From Rhodoblastus acidophilus (GTDB lineage Bacteria > Pseudomonadota > Alphaproteobacteria > Rhizobiales > Beijerinckiaceae), in the NCBI RefSeq assembly GCF_025961575.1, contig NZ_JAOQNX010000044.1, positions 1-34,488 on the forward strand: DNA of 34,488 bases, written 5' to 3'. This document shows positions 14,609 through 24,415 of this stretch, piece by piece. The notes below the pieces were generated by a model. That model did no database searches. It saw only the letters and a list, made by a program, of their open reading frames with translations, and had not been told where the DNA came from. Position 1 is the stretch's first letter. Each line of letters opens with the position of its first letter. A program made the position numbers and the translations under genes.

Positions 14609-14959
14609 TCAGCCGGCGCCCTTGCCGTCTTCCCTGATATGCACCGCCAGCCAGAGCGTCGGCGGCTCGGCCTGGGTCCATTCGATGCGATGGCGGCGGC
14701 GCGGCGTGATCAGCACATGGTCGCCCGGCCGGAACAGCACCGCTTCGGTATCGTCCTCGAAACGCAGCCGCGCCGCGCCCGCGAGCAGCATCACCCATTC
14801 CGTCCAGTTCTGGTCGTACCAGAAGCCGGGCGGGCTCGCCTGTCCCGTCGAGACGATGCGCTCGATCATCACGCCGCCCCGGTCGAACAGGACGGCAAAA
14901 TTCTCCTCCATCGAGGAATGCGGCAGGTCTTCGAAAATGTTGAGGGCTTCATCCATCAT
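14609..14959 (-). CDS. Cupin-domain protein
   Basis: The 116-residue protein has a single cupin barrel: WTEWVMLLAGAARLRFE around 60-76 and LFRPGDHVLITPRRRHRIEWT around 82-102, corresponding to cupin motifs 1 and 2. Motif 1 lacks the usual HXH, having a Glu in TEWV, so metal binding may be altered. The family is functionally diverse and no reaction can be assigned. ATG 14957-14959 overlaps the stop of the LysR gene (ATGA), indicating translational coupling. An alternative start is the next codon, ATG 14954-14956. It converges with the deacetylase gene, leaving 3 bp. Confidence 0.8.
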   Translation of the reverse strand: MMDEALNIFEDLPHSSMEENFAVLFDRGGVMIERIVSTGQASPPGFWYDQNWTEWVMLLAGAARLRFEDDTEAVLFRPGDHVLITPRRRHRIEWTQAEPPTLWLAVHIREDGKGAG

Positions 14960-15864
14960 GGCGCGCGTTTCGGGGGATCGAGGAACAGGGATTTTTCGGC
15001 CTGGGTCGCCGCGCTGATATGGTCGGCGACGGCGCGGATTTGCGGGAAATCGCGGCCATCCGCATGCATCAACAGATAAAAGCTGCGGGTGATGCAAATG
15101 TCATCAGGAAGAATGGCGACAAGGTCGAAACCTTGCGCGAGAAAGCGCGGCAGCACGGCGATCCCCAGGCCCGCCAGCACCGCCTGCAATTGCGCGATCA
15201 GATTGGCGCTGCGGATTTGCGCCGACAGGCCCGGAAGGATTTGCGGCAGATAATCCAGCTCCGGGGTGAACAGCAATTCGGAAATATAGCCGATCAGCCG
15301 CCGGGTTTTGATATCCTCCCGGGTTCGGATCGGGCCGGTTTTGGCGAGATAGTCGGGCGAGGCATAGAGGAACAGCCGGTAATCCAATAATTTTCGCCCA
15401 TAAATGCGGCCCTCGCGGGGCAGGGCGAGGCTGATGGCGATGTCGGCCTCGCGCTTGGACAGGCTGAACAGCCGCGCCGTCGCCACCAGTTCGATCTGCA
15501 ATTCCGGATGTTTTTCCGCCAGCGGGCCGAGCCGGGGCGCGAGGAAGAACGAGCCGAACCCGTCGGGGGCGCCGACGCGCACCGTGCCGGCGAGCCGCGC
15601 CGCGCCGCCCAAAATCTCCGCCTGGCCGCCGCGAATCTGCGATTCGATGGTTTCCGCCATGCCGGCGGCGCGCCGGCCGGCTTCGGTCAGCTCATAGCCG
15701 GTCTTGCGCCGGGCGAAAAGTTTGGCGCCGAGGTCGCGCTCCAGCCGATCTATGCGGCGGATGATGGTGGCGTGGTCAACGCCGAGTTTTTTCGCCGCAG
15801 CCGACACCGTGCCGTCGCGGGCCACCGCCAGGCAAAATTGCAGATCGTTCCAATCGAGCGCCAT
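14956..15864 (-). CDS. LysR-family transcriptional regulator
   Basis: The 302-residue protein starts MALDWNDLQFCLAVARDGTVSAAAKKLGVDHATIIRRI, a LysR winged helix-turn-helix with the variant DHATIIRRI recognition helix seen in the AaeR/VV2-like subgroup that compares itself to His-containing vDHaT motifs. A substrate-binding domain follows (about 90-295). It acts as a cytoplasmic DNA-binding regulator; the effector is unknown. Its cupin partner overlaps by 4 bp. It diverges from the 3-hydroxyisobutyryl-CoA hydrolase gene with a palindrome between them, so it may regulate both directions. Confidence 0.9.
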   Translation of the reverse strand: MALDWNDLQFCLAVARDGTVSAAAKKLGVDHATIIRRIDRLERDLGAKLFARRKTGYELTEAGRRAAGMAETIESQIRGGQAEILGGAARLAGTVRVGAPDGFGSFFLAPRLGPLAEKHPELQIELVATARLFSLSKREADIAISLALPREGRIYGRKLLDYRLFLYASPDYLAKTGPIRTREDIKTRRLIGYISELLFTPELDYLPQILPGLSAQIRSANLIAQLQAVLAGLGIAVLPRFLAQGFDLVAILPDDICITRSFYLLMHADGRDFPQIRAVADHISAATQAEKSLFLDPPKRAP

Positions 15865-15918
15865 AAAAGTTTCTTTTCGCGATATGCGCGCGCCCATTCT
15901 GCAAAGGTTTCGGTCACC

Positions 15919-15935
15919 GCGCAAATCCATTGCGC
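15919..15935. promoter_or_regulatory. Palindrome in the LysR/hydrolase gap
   Basis: GCGCAA-ATCCA-TTGCGC is a perfect inverted repeat with 6-bp arms and a 5-bp spacer, in the 118-bp divergent gap. LysR proteins usually bind such interrupted palindromes near divergent promoters. That this one is the site of the adjacent LysR is inference. Confidence 0.45.
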
Positions 15936-15982
15936 ATTTTTGCCCGGTTTCGCCGGCGCGCGCCCCCGCCTATAGACGAGTC

Positions 15983-17002
15983 ATGAGTGACGACGCCGAA
16001 ATCCTGCTTGCCCGCGAAGGCCGCCTCGGCCTGATCACCCTCAATCGCCCCAAGGCGATCAATGCGCTGACCGTGAACATGGTGCGCATCATCACCCGGG
16101 CGCTGGAGGACTGGGCCCATGACGACCGGGTGGCCACAATCCTGATTCGCGGCGCGGGGGAGCGCGGGCTGTGCGCCGGCGGCGACATTGTCGCGATTTA
16201 CAATGCGGCGCGCACAGGCGACCGGGCGCCCGTGGATTTTTGGCGCGAGGAATATGCGCTGAACCTGATGATCGCCGAATATGCCAAACCGATCGTCGTG
16301 GTCATGCATGGCATTGTGATGGGCGGCGGCGTCGGCGTCTCCGCCCATGCGGCGCATCGTATCGTCACCGAGGGCTCTTCCGTCGCCATGCCGGAAGTCT
16401 CCATCGGCTTCATCCCCGATGTCGGCGGCACGTTTTTGCTGTCGCGCGCCCCCGGCGAGCTTGGGACGCATCTGGCGATGACGGCGGGGCGCGCCGGGCC
16501 GGCCGATTGCCTGCTGCTCGGCCTGGCCGATCTTTATGTGCCCCAGGACCGGCTCTCGACCCTGACCGATCTGCGCGAATGCGCCACCCATGACGATGTG
16601 CGCGCCGTGCTTTCGGCTCTGTCCGGCCCCGTGGGGCCGGCGCCTCTGGCGCAGGAGCGCGCCTGGATCGACGCCGCCTATGCCGCCGACACGGTCGAAG
16701 AGATTTGCGCGGCCCTCGCGGCGCGGCCCGAGCCTGCGGCCCAGGCGGCGCTCGCGCAGCTGGGAAAACATTCGCCGACCTCGCTGAAGGTCACGCTGCG
16801 CGCGCTGCGACAGGCGAGGGCGTATGGCCGCCTGGCCCCCTGCCTCGACATGGAGCTGGTCGCGGCCTCCGCCTGTCTGGGCGGTTCCGATTTCCCCGAG
16901 GGGATACGCGCGGCGGTCATCGACAAGGACCGCGCGCCCAAATGGACGCCGGCGCGGCTGGACGATGTGGGCGAGGCTGAGATTTCCCGCTATTTCGCAT
17001 AG
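15983..17002 (+). CDS. 3-hydroxyisobutyryl-CoA hydrolase, crotonase fold
   Basis: The 339-residue protein, from ATG 15983, begins with the crotonase pattern LITLNRPKAINALT. Crotonase motifs follow: GLCAGGDI (about 57-64) and GIVMGGGVGVSAHAAHR (about 104-120). The signature FWREEYALN and the MPEVSIGFIPDVGG segment mark the HIBCH subgroup (EC 3.1.2.4) rather than enoyl-CoA hydratase. This subgroup hydrolyses 3-hydroxyisobutyryl-CoA in valine degradation. The length matches the family. It diverges from the LysR-family gene and ends 17 bp from the Rrf2 gene, which reads towards it. Confidence 0.87.
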   Translation: MSDDAEILLAREGRLGLITLNRPKAINALTVNMVRIITRALEDWAHDDRVATILIRGAGERGLCAGGDIVAIYNAARTGDRAPVDFWREEYALNLMIAEYAKPIVVVMHGIVMGGGVGVSAHAAHRIVTEGSSVAMPEVSIGFIPDVGGTFLLSRAPGELGTHLAMTAGRAGPADCLLLGLADLYVPQDRLSTLTDLRECATHDDVRAVLSALSGPVGPAPLAQERAWIDAAYAADTVEEICAALAARPEPAAQAALAQLGKHSPTSLKVTLRALRQARAYGRLAPCLDMELVAASACLGGSDFPEGIRAAVIDKDRAPKWTPARLDDVGEAEISRYFA

Positions 17003-17019
17003 CTGCGGGAGCGGCGGCT

Positions 17020-17469
17020 TCAAATCTGGTAGCTGAACTGCGCTTCTTCCGGATTGCTCTGCGCGCGCATGTCGGCGAGGCTGTGGTTGTCGAGCACGGC
17101 GGCGAGGGCGTTGCGCGCCTTGACCATCATCAGCCGGACGGCGCAGCCCTTTTCGTCGTCGCAATCGTCGCAGGGCCGATAGGCGGTGACGCTGGCGCAT
17201 TGGATCGGCGCGAGCGGGCCGTCAAGCACGCGCACGATCTGGCCGACGCTGATCTTGTGGGCGGGTTGAGCCAGTGCATAGCCTCCCCCCTTGCCCTTTT
17301 TCGAAAACACCAATCCGGCGTTGCGCAATTCCGATAGGATTTGGTCCAGAAATTTCTTGGGGATATTGTTCCGGTCGGCGATATCCTGCACCTGGGCGAG
17401 CGCGCCCGGCTCCATGCCTGCGAGATGAACCATGGCCTTGAGGCCGTATTTCCCCTTGTTGGTGAGCAT
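17020..17469 (-). CDS. Rrf2-family regulator with a four-cysteine cluster
   Basis: The 149-residue protein starts MLTNKGKYGLKAMVHLA, the Rrf2 N-terminus, with the winged helix at about 1-60 and KKGKGGGYAL as the typical wing. The Cys set is Cys91, Cys100, Cys103 and Cys109, with YRPCDDC and KGCAVR. Related regulators (IscR, NsrR, RirA) bind an iron-sulphur cluster with three Cys, so a cluster is likely here too; which regulator it corresponds to cannot be decided. It is close to neither an isc/suf operon nor another clear target. It diverges from the AmpG-like gene by 118 bp. Confidence 0.88.
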   Translation of the reverse strand: MLTNKGKYGLKAMVHLAGMEPGALAQVQDIADRNNIPKKFLDQILSELRNAGLVFSKKGKGGGYALAQPAHKISVGQIVRVLDGPLAPIQCASVTAYRPCDDCDDEKGCAVRLMMVKARNALAAVLDNHSLADMRAQSNPEEAQFSYQI

Positions 17470-17587
17470 ACGCGAATCCCTTCGGCGCCCAACATATCAG
17501 CATCGGGCGCCCGCAATCCAGTAATTGACTAGAGAAACTAAGGCGTCTTTGTCCAAATTTCACGCTTTTCATGCGATAGTCGGGCGC

Positions 17588-18883
17588 ATGGATACCGAAT
17601 CGCCGCGCCGCCCAAAAATTTTCGCCGACCGCACGCTCACCATGATGCTGGGCCTGGGCTTTTCCTCCGGCCTGCCCTTCCTTCTGGTGTTTTCGACGCA
17701 ATCCACGTGGTTGCGCGAAGTGGGCGTCAGCAAGGAGGCCATTGGCATGATCTCCTGGGTGGCGCTGGCCTATTCGCTCAAATTTTTATGGGCGCCGCTG
17801 CTCGACCGATTTGACGCGCCATTTTTGGGACGAAAACTTGGGCGCCGGCGCGGCTGGATGGCGCTCATTCAAATCGGCGTCATGCTCTGCCTCGCCGGCC
17901 TCGCCTTCGGCGATCCCGGCAACGGCCTGCTCTGGACCATCGTCTTCAGTTTCCTGCTCGGTTTTTGCGGCTCGACCCAGGACATCACCATCGACGGCTG
18001 GCGCATCGCCGTGGCGCCGCCGGAAAAGCAGGGGGCGATGTCGGCCGCCAGCCAGGTCGGCTACAAGATCGCTCTGCTCTGCGCCGGCGCCGGGGCGCTT
18101 TATCTGGCGCAATTCTATTCCTGGCGCGCGGCCTATCTGGTGATGGCGTCACTGATGCTGGTGGGGATGGTCGCCAATCTTTTGGCGCCGGAGCCGCAGA
18201 ACCATATCGAGACAGCGCCCGGCGCGCATCGCTCGCTGGTCGAAACCTATGCCGAGCCGCTCAAGGAGTTTTTTGCGCGCAATGGGCGGCACACCATCTT
18301 GTTTCTGCTGCTGCTCGCCATCTACCGCCTGCCCGACTTTTTGTCGGGCGTGATGGCCAATCCGCTCTATATCGACCTCGGCTTTTCGAAGACGGATATC
18401 GCCAACATCACCAAGGTGTTCGGGTTTGCGGTGGGGCTTACCGGCATCTTCGCCGGCGGCTGGAGCGCGTCGCGCTTCGGACTGATGCCGACGCTGCTGG
18501 TCGGCGGGATGGCGGCGGCGGCCTCGCATCTGAGCCTCGCCCTGCTCGCCCATGTCGGCCATGACATCCGCATGCTGACCGTGGCGATCTGCGTCGAGAA
18601 TTTCGCCGGAGGTTTTGCCGGGACGGCGCTGGTCGCCTTCATGTCGTCGCTGGTCTCGCCGCTGCACGCCGCCGCGCAATATGCGCTTTTGTCCTCGCTC
18701 TACGCGCTGCCCGGCAAGATTCTGGGCGGCTTTTCCGGCTTTGCCGCGGCAAAATTCGGCTATGCCGCGTTTTTTGTCGCCACGAGTTGCATCGGCCTGC
18801 CGGTGGCGGCGCTGTGCCTGGCGGTCTGGCGCGTCTATGCTGCGCAAACCAAGGCTGGCGCGGAAGAAAACTCTCTGGCATGA
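17588..18883 (+). CDS. AmpG-like major facilitator permease
   Basis: The 431-residue protein has about 12 hydrophobic segments. It matches AmpG-type transporters: LGFSSGLPFLLVFST at the first helix, WVALAYSLKFLWAPLLDRF, RRRGWM in the 2-3 loop region and the STQDITIDGWRIAV motif typical of AmpG. AmpG imports anhydromuropeptides from the periplasm for peptidoglycan recycling. ATG 17588 is chosen over an upstream frame start at 17525 because the family N-terminus begins there. The neighbouring phosphoglucomutase is encoded 27 bp downstream on the same strand, so the genes may be co-transcribed. Confidence 0.85.
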   Translation: MDTESPRRPKIFADRTLTMMLGLGFSSGLPFLLVFSTQSTWLREVGVSKEAIGMISWVALAYSLKFLWAPLLDRFDAPFLGRKLGRRRGWMALIQIGVMLCLAGLAFGDPGNGLLWTIVFSFLLGFCGSTQDITIDGWRIAVAPPEKQGAMSAASQVGYKIALLCAGAGALYLAQFYSWRAAYLVMASLMLVGMVANLLAPEPQNHIETAPGAHRSLVETYAEPLKEFFARNGRHTILFLLLLAIYRLPDFLSGVMANPLYIDLGFSKTDIANITKVFGFAVGLTGIFAGGWSASRFGLMPTLLVGGMAAAASHLSLALLAHVGHDIRMLTVAICVENFAGGFAGTALVAFMSSLVSPLHAAAQYALLSSLYALPGKILGGFSGFAAAKFGYAAFFVATSCIGLPVAALCLAVWRVYAAQTKAGAEENSLA

Positions 18884-20554
<1,671 letters not shown>

Positions 20555-20575
20555 TTTTCGCCTGATTTATCAAGA

Positions 20576-20625
20576 GCCCTCACCCTGAGGAGGCGGCATC
20601 GCCGCCGTCTCGAAGGGCGAGGGCG
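20576..20625. repeat. Dispersed palindromic repeat, copy 2
   Basis: CCCTCACCCTGAGGAG, GGCGGC-ATC-GCCGCC and GTCTCGAAGGGCGAGGGC form a long imperfect palindrome: inner hairpin arms of 6 bp and outer arms CCCTC/GAGGG. It shares the flanks CTGAGGAG and GTCTCGAAGGGCG with copy 1 at 77-127. It lies just after pgm and could stabilise or end its transcript, but has no T-run. Confidence 0.7.
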
Positions 20626-20698
20626 GTCCCGCCTCCCGGTCGGCTCTCCGCGTCGCCGCCGAGCTCACGCCCCAACAAAGCCGCAGACCTTAACGCCC

Positions 20699-20727
20699 TT
20701 GCATTATGCTCAGACTGAGTATATGTA
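20699..20727 (+). promoter_or_regulatory. Candidate sigma70 promoter of the nad operon
   Basis: TTGCAT (20699-20704) and TATGTA (20722-20727) are 17 bp apart. The spacer is filled by the first palindromic operator (20704-20724), so an occupied operator would block RNA polymerase. Transcription would start near 20734 and leave a leader of about 70 nt before nadA. Assignment from sequence only. Confidence 0.5.
20704..20724. promoter_or_regulatory. nad operator 1 (imperfect palindrome)
   Basis: TTATGCTCA-GAC-TGAGTATAT. The left arm is identical to that of operator 2; the right arm differs from a perfect match at two positions (TGAGTATAT against TGAGCATAA). It sits between the -35 and -10 elements. 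Confidence 0.65.
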
Positions 20728-20736
20728 GGAAGCATG

Positions 20737-20759
20737 ACGCCGGTAATCGGCGTATTTTT
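20737..20759 (+). other. Small hairpin with T-run in the nadA leader
   Basis: ACGCCG, loop GTAAT, CGGCGT, then ATTTTT. The stem is only 6 bp but GC-rich and followed by five T. It would lie at the very 5' end of a transcript started near 20734. It could be an attenuator, a 5' stabilising structure or chance; the proximity to the start argues against simple termination. Confidence 0.35.
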
Positions 20760-20768
20760 GGGTGCGTG

Positions 20769-20789
20769 TTATGCTCAATATGAGCATAA
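20769..20789. promoter_or_regulatory. nad operator 2 (perfect palindrome)
   Basis: TTATGCTCA-ATA-TGAGCATAA has perfect 9-bp arms. It is 65 bp centre-to-centre from operator 1 and 13 bp before the nadA ATG, overlapping its ribosome-binding region. The duplicated site is the form expected for a dimeric repressor binding as a loop or a pair. NadQ is known as a repressor of nadABC in several Alphaproteobacteria, and is the natural candidate; I could not verify its motif. No nadQ gene is in the window. Confidence 0.7.
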
Positions 20790-20802
20790 GGGGGTAAGCG
20801 TC

Positions 20803-21891
20803 ATGCAGGCCACTTCAGCCAAAGCCGTCCTCGGTTCGCCCGCTCATCTCCCCGACGCCCAAAAGCGCCGTGAAGCTCGATTCGCCCCCGTGGCGCTGCC
20901 CAATCTCGCCTGGACGCCGGAAGTCGCCCGCGAAACCGCGCATCTCTATGAAAAGGTCAAGGCGATCATCCCGCCGATCGAATGGCCGTTTCATGCGCCC
21001 TATGTGAAGGCGATCAACGAGCTGAAGAAGCAGCGCAACGCCGTCATCCTGGCGCATAATTACCAGACGCCGGAAATCTACAATTGCGTCGCCGACGTGG
21101 TCGGCGACAGCCTGCAGCTCGCCCGCATCGCCGAACAGTCGGAAGCCGACGTGATCGTGCAGGGCGGCGTGCATTTCATGGCTGAGACCTCGAAAATTCT
21201 CAGCCCCGACAAAACCGTGCTGATCCCCGACAGCCAGGCCGGCTGCTCGCTGGCGGCCTCGATCACCGGCGAGGATGTGCGCGCGCTCAAGCGCAAATAT
21301 CCGGGCGTTCCGGTCGTCGCCTATGTCAACACCTCCGCCGATGTGAAGGCCGAGGTGGACATTTGCTGCACCTCGTCCAATGCGGTGAAGATCGTCGAGA
21401 GCCTCGGCGTCGACACTGTCATCATGGTCCCCGACCGTTTTCTGGCCGCCAATGTCGCGCGCCAGACCAAAGTCAAAATTATCGCCTGGCATGGCGCCTG
21501 CGAAGTCCACGAGCGCTTCACGCCCGAGGAACTCCTGGGCTATCGCGAGGCTGAACCGGGCATCGAACTGATCGCCCATCCCGAATGCCCGCCGGAAGTC
21601 GTGGATGTCTGCGATTTCTCGGGCTCCACGGCGGCGATGATCGACTATGTGAAGACGCGCCGGCCGAAAAAAGTCCTGTTGGTCACCGAATGCTCGATGG
21701 CCGACAATGTTGCGGCGGAGACGCCCGGGGTGGATTTCATCCGCCCCTGCAATCTGTGCCCGCACATGAAGCGCATCACCCTGCCGAAGATCCTCGACAG
21801 CCTTGTCTACATGCGCGAGGAGGTGGTCATCGACCCCGCCCTCGCCGCCCGCGCCCGCCGGTCGGTGGAGCGGATGATCGCGGTCAAATAG
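20803..21891 (+). CDS. nadA: Quinolinate synthase NadA
   Basis: NadA condenses iminoaspartate with dihydroxyacetone phosphate to quinolinate, using an oxygen-sensitive [4Fe-4S] cluster. The start at ATG 20803 follows GGGGG at 20790-20794 with suitable spacing; an ATG at 20734 would place both operators inside the gene and is rejected. The protein has 362 residues. Markers include [31 protein letters not shown], the [11 protein letters not shown] segment with a cluster Cys, HPECPPEV and the C-terminal [11 protein letters not shown]. It is first in a compact nadA-nadB-nadC operon, with an 18-bp gap to nadB. Confidence 0.95.
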   Translation: MQATSAKAVLGSPAHLPDAQKRREARFAPVALPNLAWTPEVARETAHLYEKVKAIIPPIEWPFHAPYVKAINELKKQRNAVILAHNYQTPEIYNCVADVVGDSLQLARIAEQSEADVIVQGGVHFMAETSKILSPDKTVLIPDSQAGCSLAASITGEDVRALKRKYPGVPVVAYVNTSADVKAEVDICCTSSNAVKIVESLGVDTVIMVPDRFLAANVARQTKVKIIAWHGACEVHERFTPEELLGYREAEPGIELIAHPECPPEVVDVCDFSGSTAAMIDYVKTRRPKKVLLVTECSMADNVAAETPGVDFIRPCNLCPHMKRITLPKILDSLVYMREEVVIDPALAARARRSVERMIAVK

Positions 21892-21909
21892 GCCGCTCGG
21901 GAGGGCGTC

Positions 21910-23481
21910 ATGCCCAGGTCTGATATTCTCATCGTCGGCGGCGGGCTCGCCGGCCTGTTCTGCGCGCTCAAACTCGCGCCGCAGCCGGTGACCCTGTTGG
22001 TCGCGGCGCCTCTGGGCGAGGGCTCGTCCTCGGCCTGGGCGCAGGGCGGCGTCGCCGCCGCCGTCCTGCCCAGCGACAGCCCGGAATTGCACGCCAAGGA
22101 CACGGAGGTTGCGGGGGCGGGGATCGTCGACAAGGACCTCGCTTTGTCCGTCGCGCGCGAGGCGGGCGCCCGCGTCAACGATCTGTTGGCGTTTGGCGCG
22201 CCGTTTGACCGCGACGCCTCCGGCGCGCTGCTTCCCTCGCAGGAGGCGGCGCATTCGGCGCGACGCATTGTGCGGGTGAAGGGCGACGGCGCCGGCGCTG
22301 CGATTATGGCCGCGCTGATTGCAAGAGTTCGCGCCACGCCCTCGGTCAACGTGGTCGAGGGTTATGTTGCTGAAGACCTGATCCTTGAGGATGGCCGCGT
22401 CGCCGGCGTCTTCGCCCGCGATGCTCAGGGCGCGTATAAAACGTTTACCGCCCGCGCTACGATTGTGGCGACCGGCGGAATCGGCGCGCTGTTCGCGCTG
22501 ACCACCAACCCGCCGCAAGCGACCGGCGCGGCCCTGGCCATGGGCGCGCGCGCCGGGGCGCGAATCGCCGACGCCGAATTCGTGCAGTTCCATCCCACCG
22601 CCATCGACATCGGCCGCGATCCCGCGCCGCTCGCCACCGAAGCTTTGCGCGGCGAGGGCGCCATTCTCGTCAATCGCGCCGGCAAGAGGTTCATGCCGGC
22701 GTTGCACAGGGATGCGGAGCTTGCGCCCCGTGATGTCGTCGCGCGCGGCGTCTTCGCCGAAGTCTCGGGCGGACGCGGCGCCTTCCTCGACGCCACCCAG
22801 GCGGTCGGCGCGGCTTTCGCCGAAAAATTCCCCAATGTCGCGAGCGCCTGCCTCGAAGCCGGCATCGATCCCGCAACGCAGCCGATTCCCGTTGCGCCGG
22901 CCGAGCATTATCATATGGGCGGACTGTGGACCGACGCGCGCGGCCGCACCAGTCTGCCCGGCCTGTGGGCGGCGGGCGAAAGCGGTTCGACCGGCCTGCA
23001 CGGCGGCAATCGGCTCGCCTCCAACAGTCTCTTGGAGGCCGTGGTGTTCGCCGCCCGCGCTGCCGAGGACGTCCAAACCGTTTTGCCCAGGCTGCCCGCG
23101 CCAAAAACGCCGGCGTCCGCGCCCCGCGCCGTCCCGCCCGACGCCGCCGGCGCCCGCGAAATCCGCGAGATCATGCAGCGCCATGTCGGTGTTTTGCGCG
23201 ACGACAAGGGGTTGCGCATTGCGGTCGTGCGGCTGCTGCGCTTGCGCGACAAGGCGGTTGTTTCCGAAAATCTCGACCTGCGCAATCGCGCCGAGGCGGC
23301 GCTCCTGATCGCCGCCGCCGCTTACAACCGCCGCGAAAGCCGGGGCGGGCATTTTCGCACCGATTACCCGCAGGCCGATCCCAAGCAGGCGCAGCGCTCC
23401 AGCCTCACGCTCGACGAGGCGCTCGCTTTGGCCCGCGCCTTAGCAACTGAAGAGAAATCCCATGTCCTTGCCCGTGCTTAA
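21910..23481 (+). CDS. nadB: L-aspartate oxidase NadB
   Basis: The 523-residue FAD flavoprotein oxidises L-aspartate to iminoaspartate, which NadA uses. The N-terminal Rossmann motif [12 protein letters not shown] (about 9-20) binds [16 protein letters not shown] matches the family, and the middle shows [17 protein letters not shown] and [11 protein letters not shown]. The [14 protein letters not shown] and [15 protein letters not shown] segments are active-site/cofactor motifs of the succinate dehydrogenase/fumarate reductase flavoprotein fold. The stop overlaps the nadC start by 20 bp, so the two are translationally coupled. Confidence 0.95.
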   Translation: MPRSDILIVGGGLAGLFCALKLAPQPVTLLVAAPLGEGSSSAWAQGGVAAAVLPSDSPELHAKDTEVAGAGIVDKDLALSVAREAGARVNDLLAFGAPFDRDASGALLPSQEAAHSARRIVRVKGDGAGAAIMAALIARVRATPSVNVVEGYVAEDLILEDGRVAGVFARDAQGAYKTFTARATIVATGGIGALFALTTNPPQATGAALAMGARAGARIADAEFVQFHPTAIDIGRDPAPLATEALRGEGAILVNRAGKRFMPALHRDAELAPRDVVARGVFAEVSGGRGAFLDATQAVGAAFAEKFPNVASACLEAGIDPATQPIPVAPAEHYHMGGLWTDARGRTSLPGLWAAGESGSTGLHGGNRLASNSLLEAVVFAARAAEDVQTVLPRLPAPKTPASAPRAVPPDAAGAREIREIMQRHVGVLRDDKGLRIAVVRLLRLRDKAVVSENLDLRNRAEAALLIAAAAYNRRESRGGHFRTDYPQADPKQAQRSSLTLDEALALARALATEEKSHVLARA

Positions 23482-24319
23482 TCCGCTCATCGTCGAACAG
23501 GCGGTTCGCGCCGCCCTCGACGAGGATTTTGGCCGGGCCGGGGACATCACCTCGCAGGCGACCATTCCCGCCGAAGCCCGCGCCCGCGCGGTGATCGCGG
23601 CGCGGAAAAAGCCGGGCGTGCTGGCCGGGCTCGATCTGGCGAAAAAAGCGTTCGAGCTGGTCGATCCCAGCCTGACCTTTGAAGCTCTGGCCGGCGACGG
23701 CGATCATTTGTCCCCGGGCGCCATCGTCGCGCGCATCGAAGGGTCCGCACGAGGCATTCTGTCTGCGGAGCGGGTGGCGCTCAACTTTTTGGGACGCCTG
23801 TGCGGCGTCGCCACCCTGACCTCGCATTATGCGCAGGCCATCGCCCACACCAAGGCAAAGATTTGTTGCACCCGCAAAACCACGCCGGGCCTGCGCGCCT
23901 TTGAAAAATACGCGGTGCGCTGCGGCGGCGGCATGAACCACCGATTCGGTCTCGACGACGCCGTGCTGATCAAGGACAACCACATCGCCGTGGCGGGCGG
24001 CGTCGTTCCCGCTCTGCGCGCGGCCAAGAATTTTGTCGGGCATCTCGTCAAGATCGAGATCGAGGTCGACACGCTCGACCAGCTCCAAGAGGTTCTGGCG
24101 GAAGGCGCCGATGTCGTCCTGCTCGACAATATGACGCCAGACCAGTTGCGCGCGGCTGTCAAAATGATCGGCGGCCGCATGCGCGCCGAGGCCTCGGGCG
24201 GCGTCGCGCTCGCCGCGGTGAAGGAGATCGCCGAGACCGGGGTCGATCTGATTTCGGCGGGCGCGCTGACCCATTCCGCGCCGACGCTCGACCTTGGCCT
24301 CGACATAGAAATGACCTGA
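23462..24319 (+). CDS. nadC: Nicotinate-nucleotide pyrophosphorylase (carboxylating) NadC
   Basis: NadC converts quinolinate and PRPP to nicotinate mononucleotide, completing the de novo branch of this operon (EC 2.4.2.19). The 285-residue protein has [11 protein letters not shown] at about 22-32, [12 protein letters not shown], the [21 protein letters not shown] block for phosphate/PRPP contacts, [16 protein letters not shown], and [11 protein letters not shown]. The ATG lies inside nadB, in another frame (20-bp overlap). Confidence 0.95.
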   Translation: MSLPVLNPLIVEQAVRAALDEDFGRAGDITSQATIPAEARARAVIAARKKPGVLAGLDLAKKAFELVDPSLTFEALAGDGDHLSPGAIVARIEGSARGILSAERVALNFLGRLCGVATLTSHYAQAIAHTKAKICCTRKTTPGLRAFEKYAVRCGGGMNHRFGLDDAVLIKDNHIAVAGGVVPALRAAKNFVGHLVKIEIEVDTLDQLQEVLAEGADVVLLDNMTPDQLRAAVKMIGGRMRAEASGGVALAAVKEIAETGVDLISAGALTHSAPTLDLGLDIEMT

Positions 24320-24415
24320 GCGCCCTTGTGCTCGGAGCGCAAAATCGCCATCTTGCAGTGCGATTGCTCCGTTTCGCGACGCGCCACTTGCGCAAAGCCG
24401 CCAGAAAGTTCTTTC

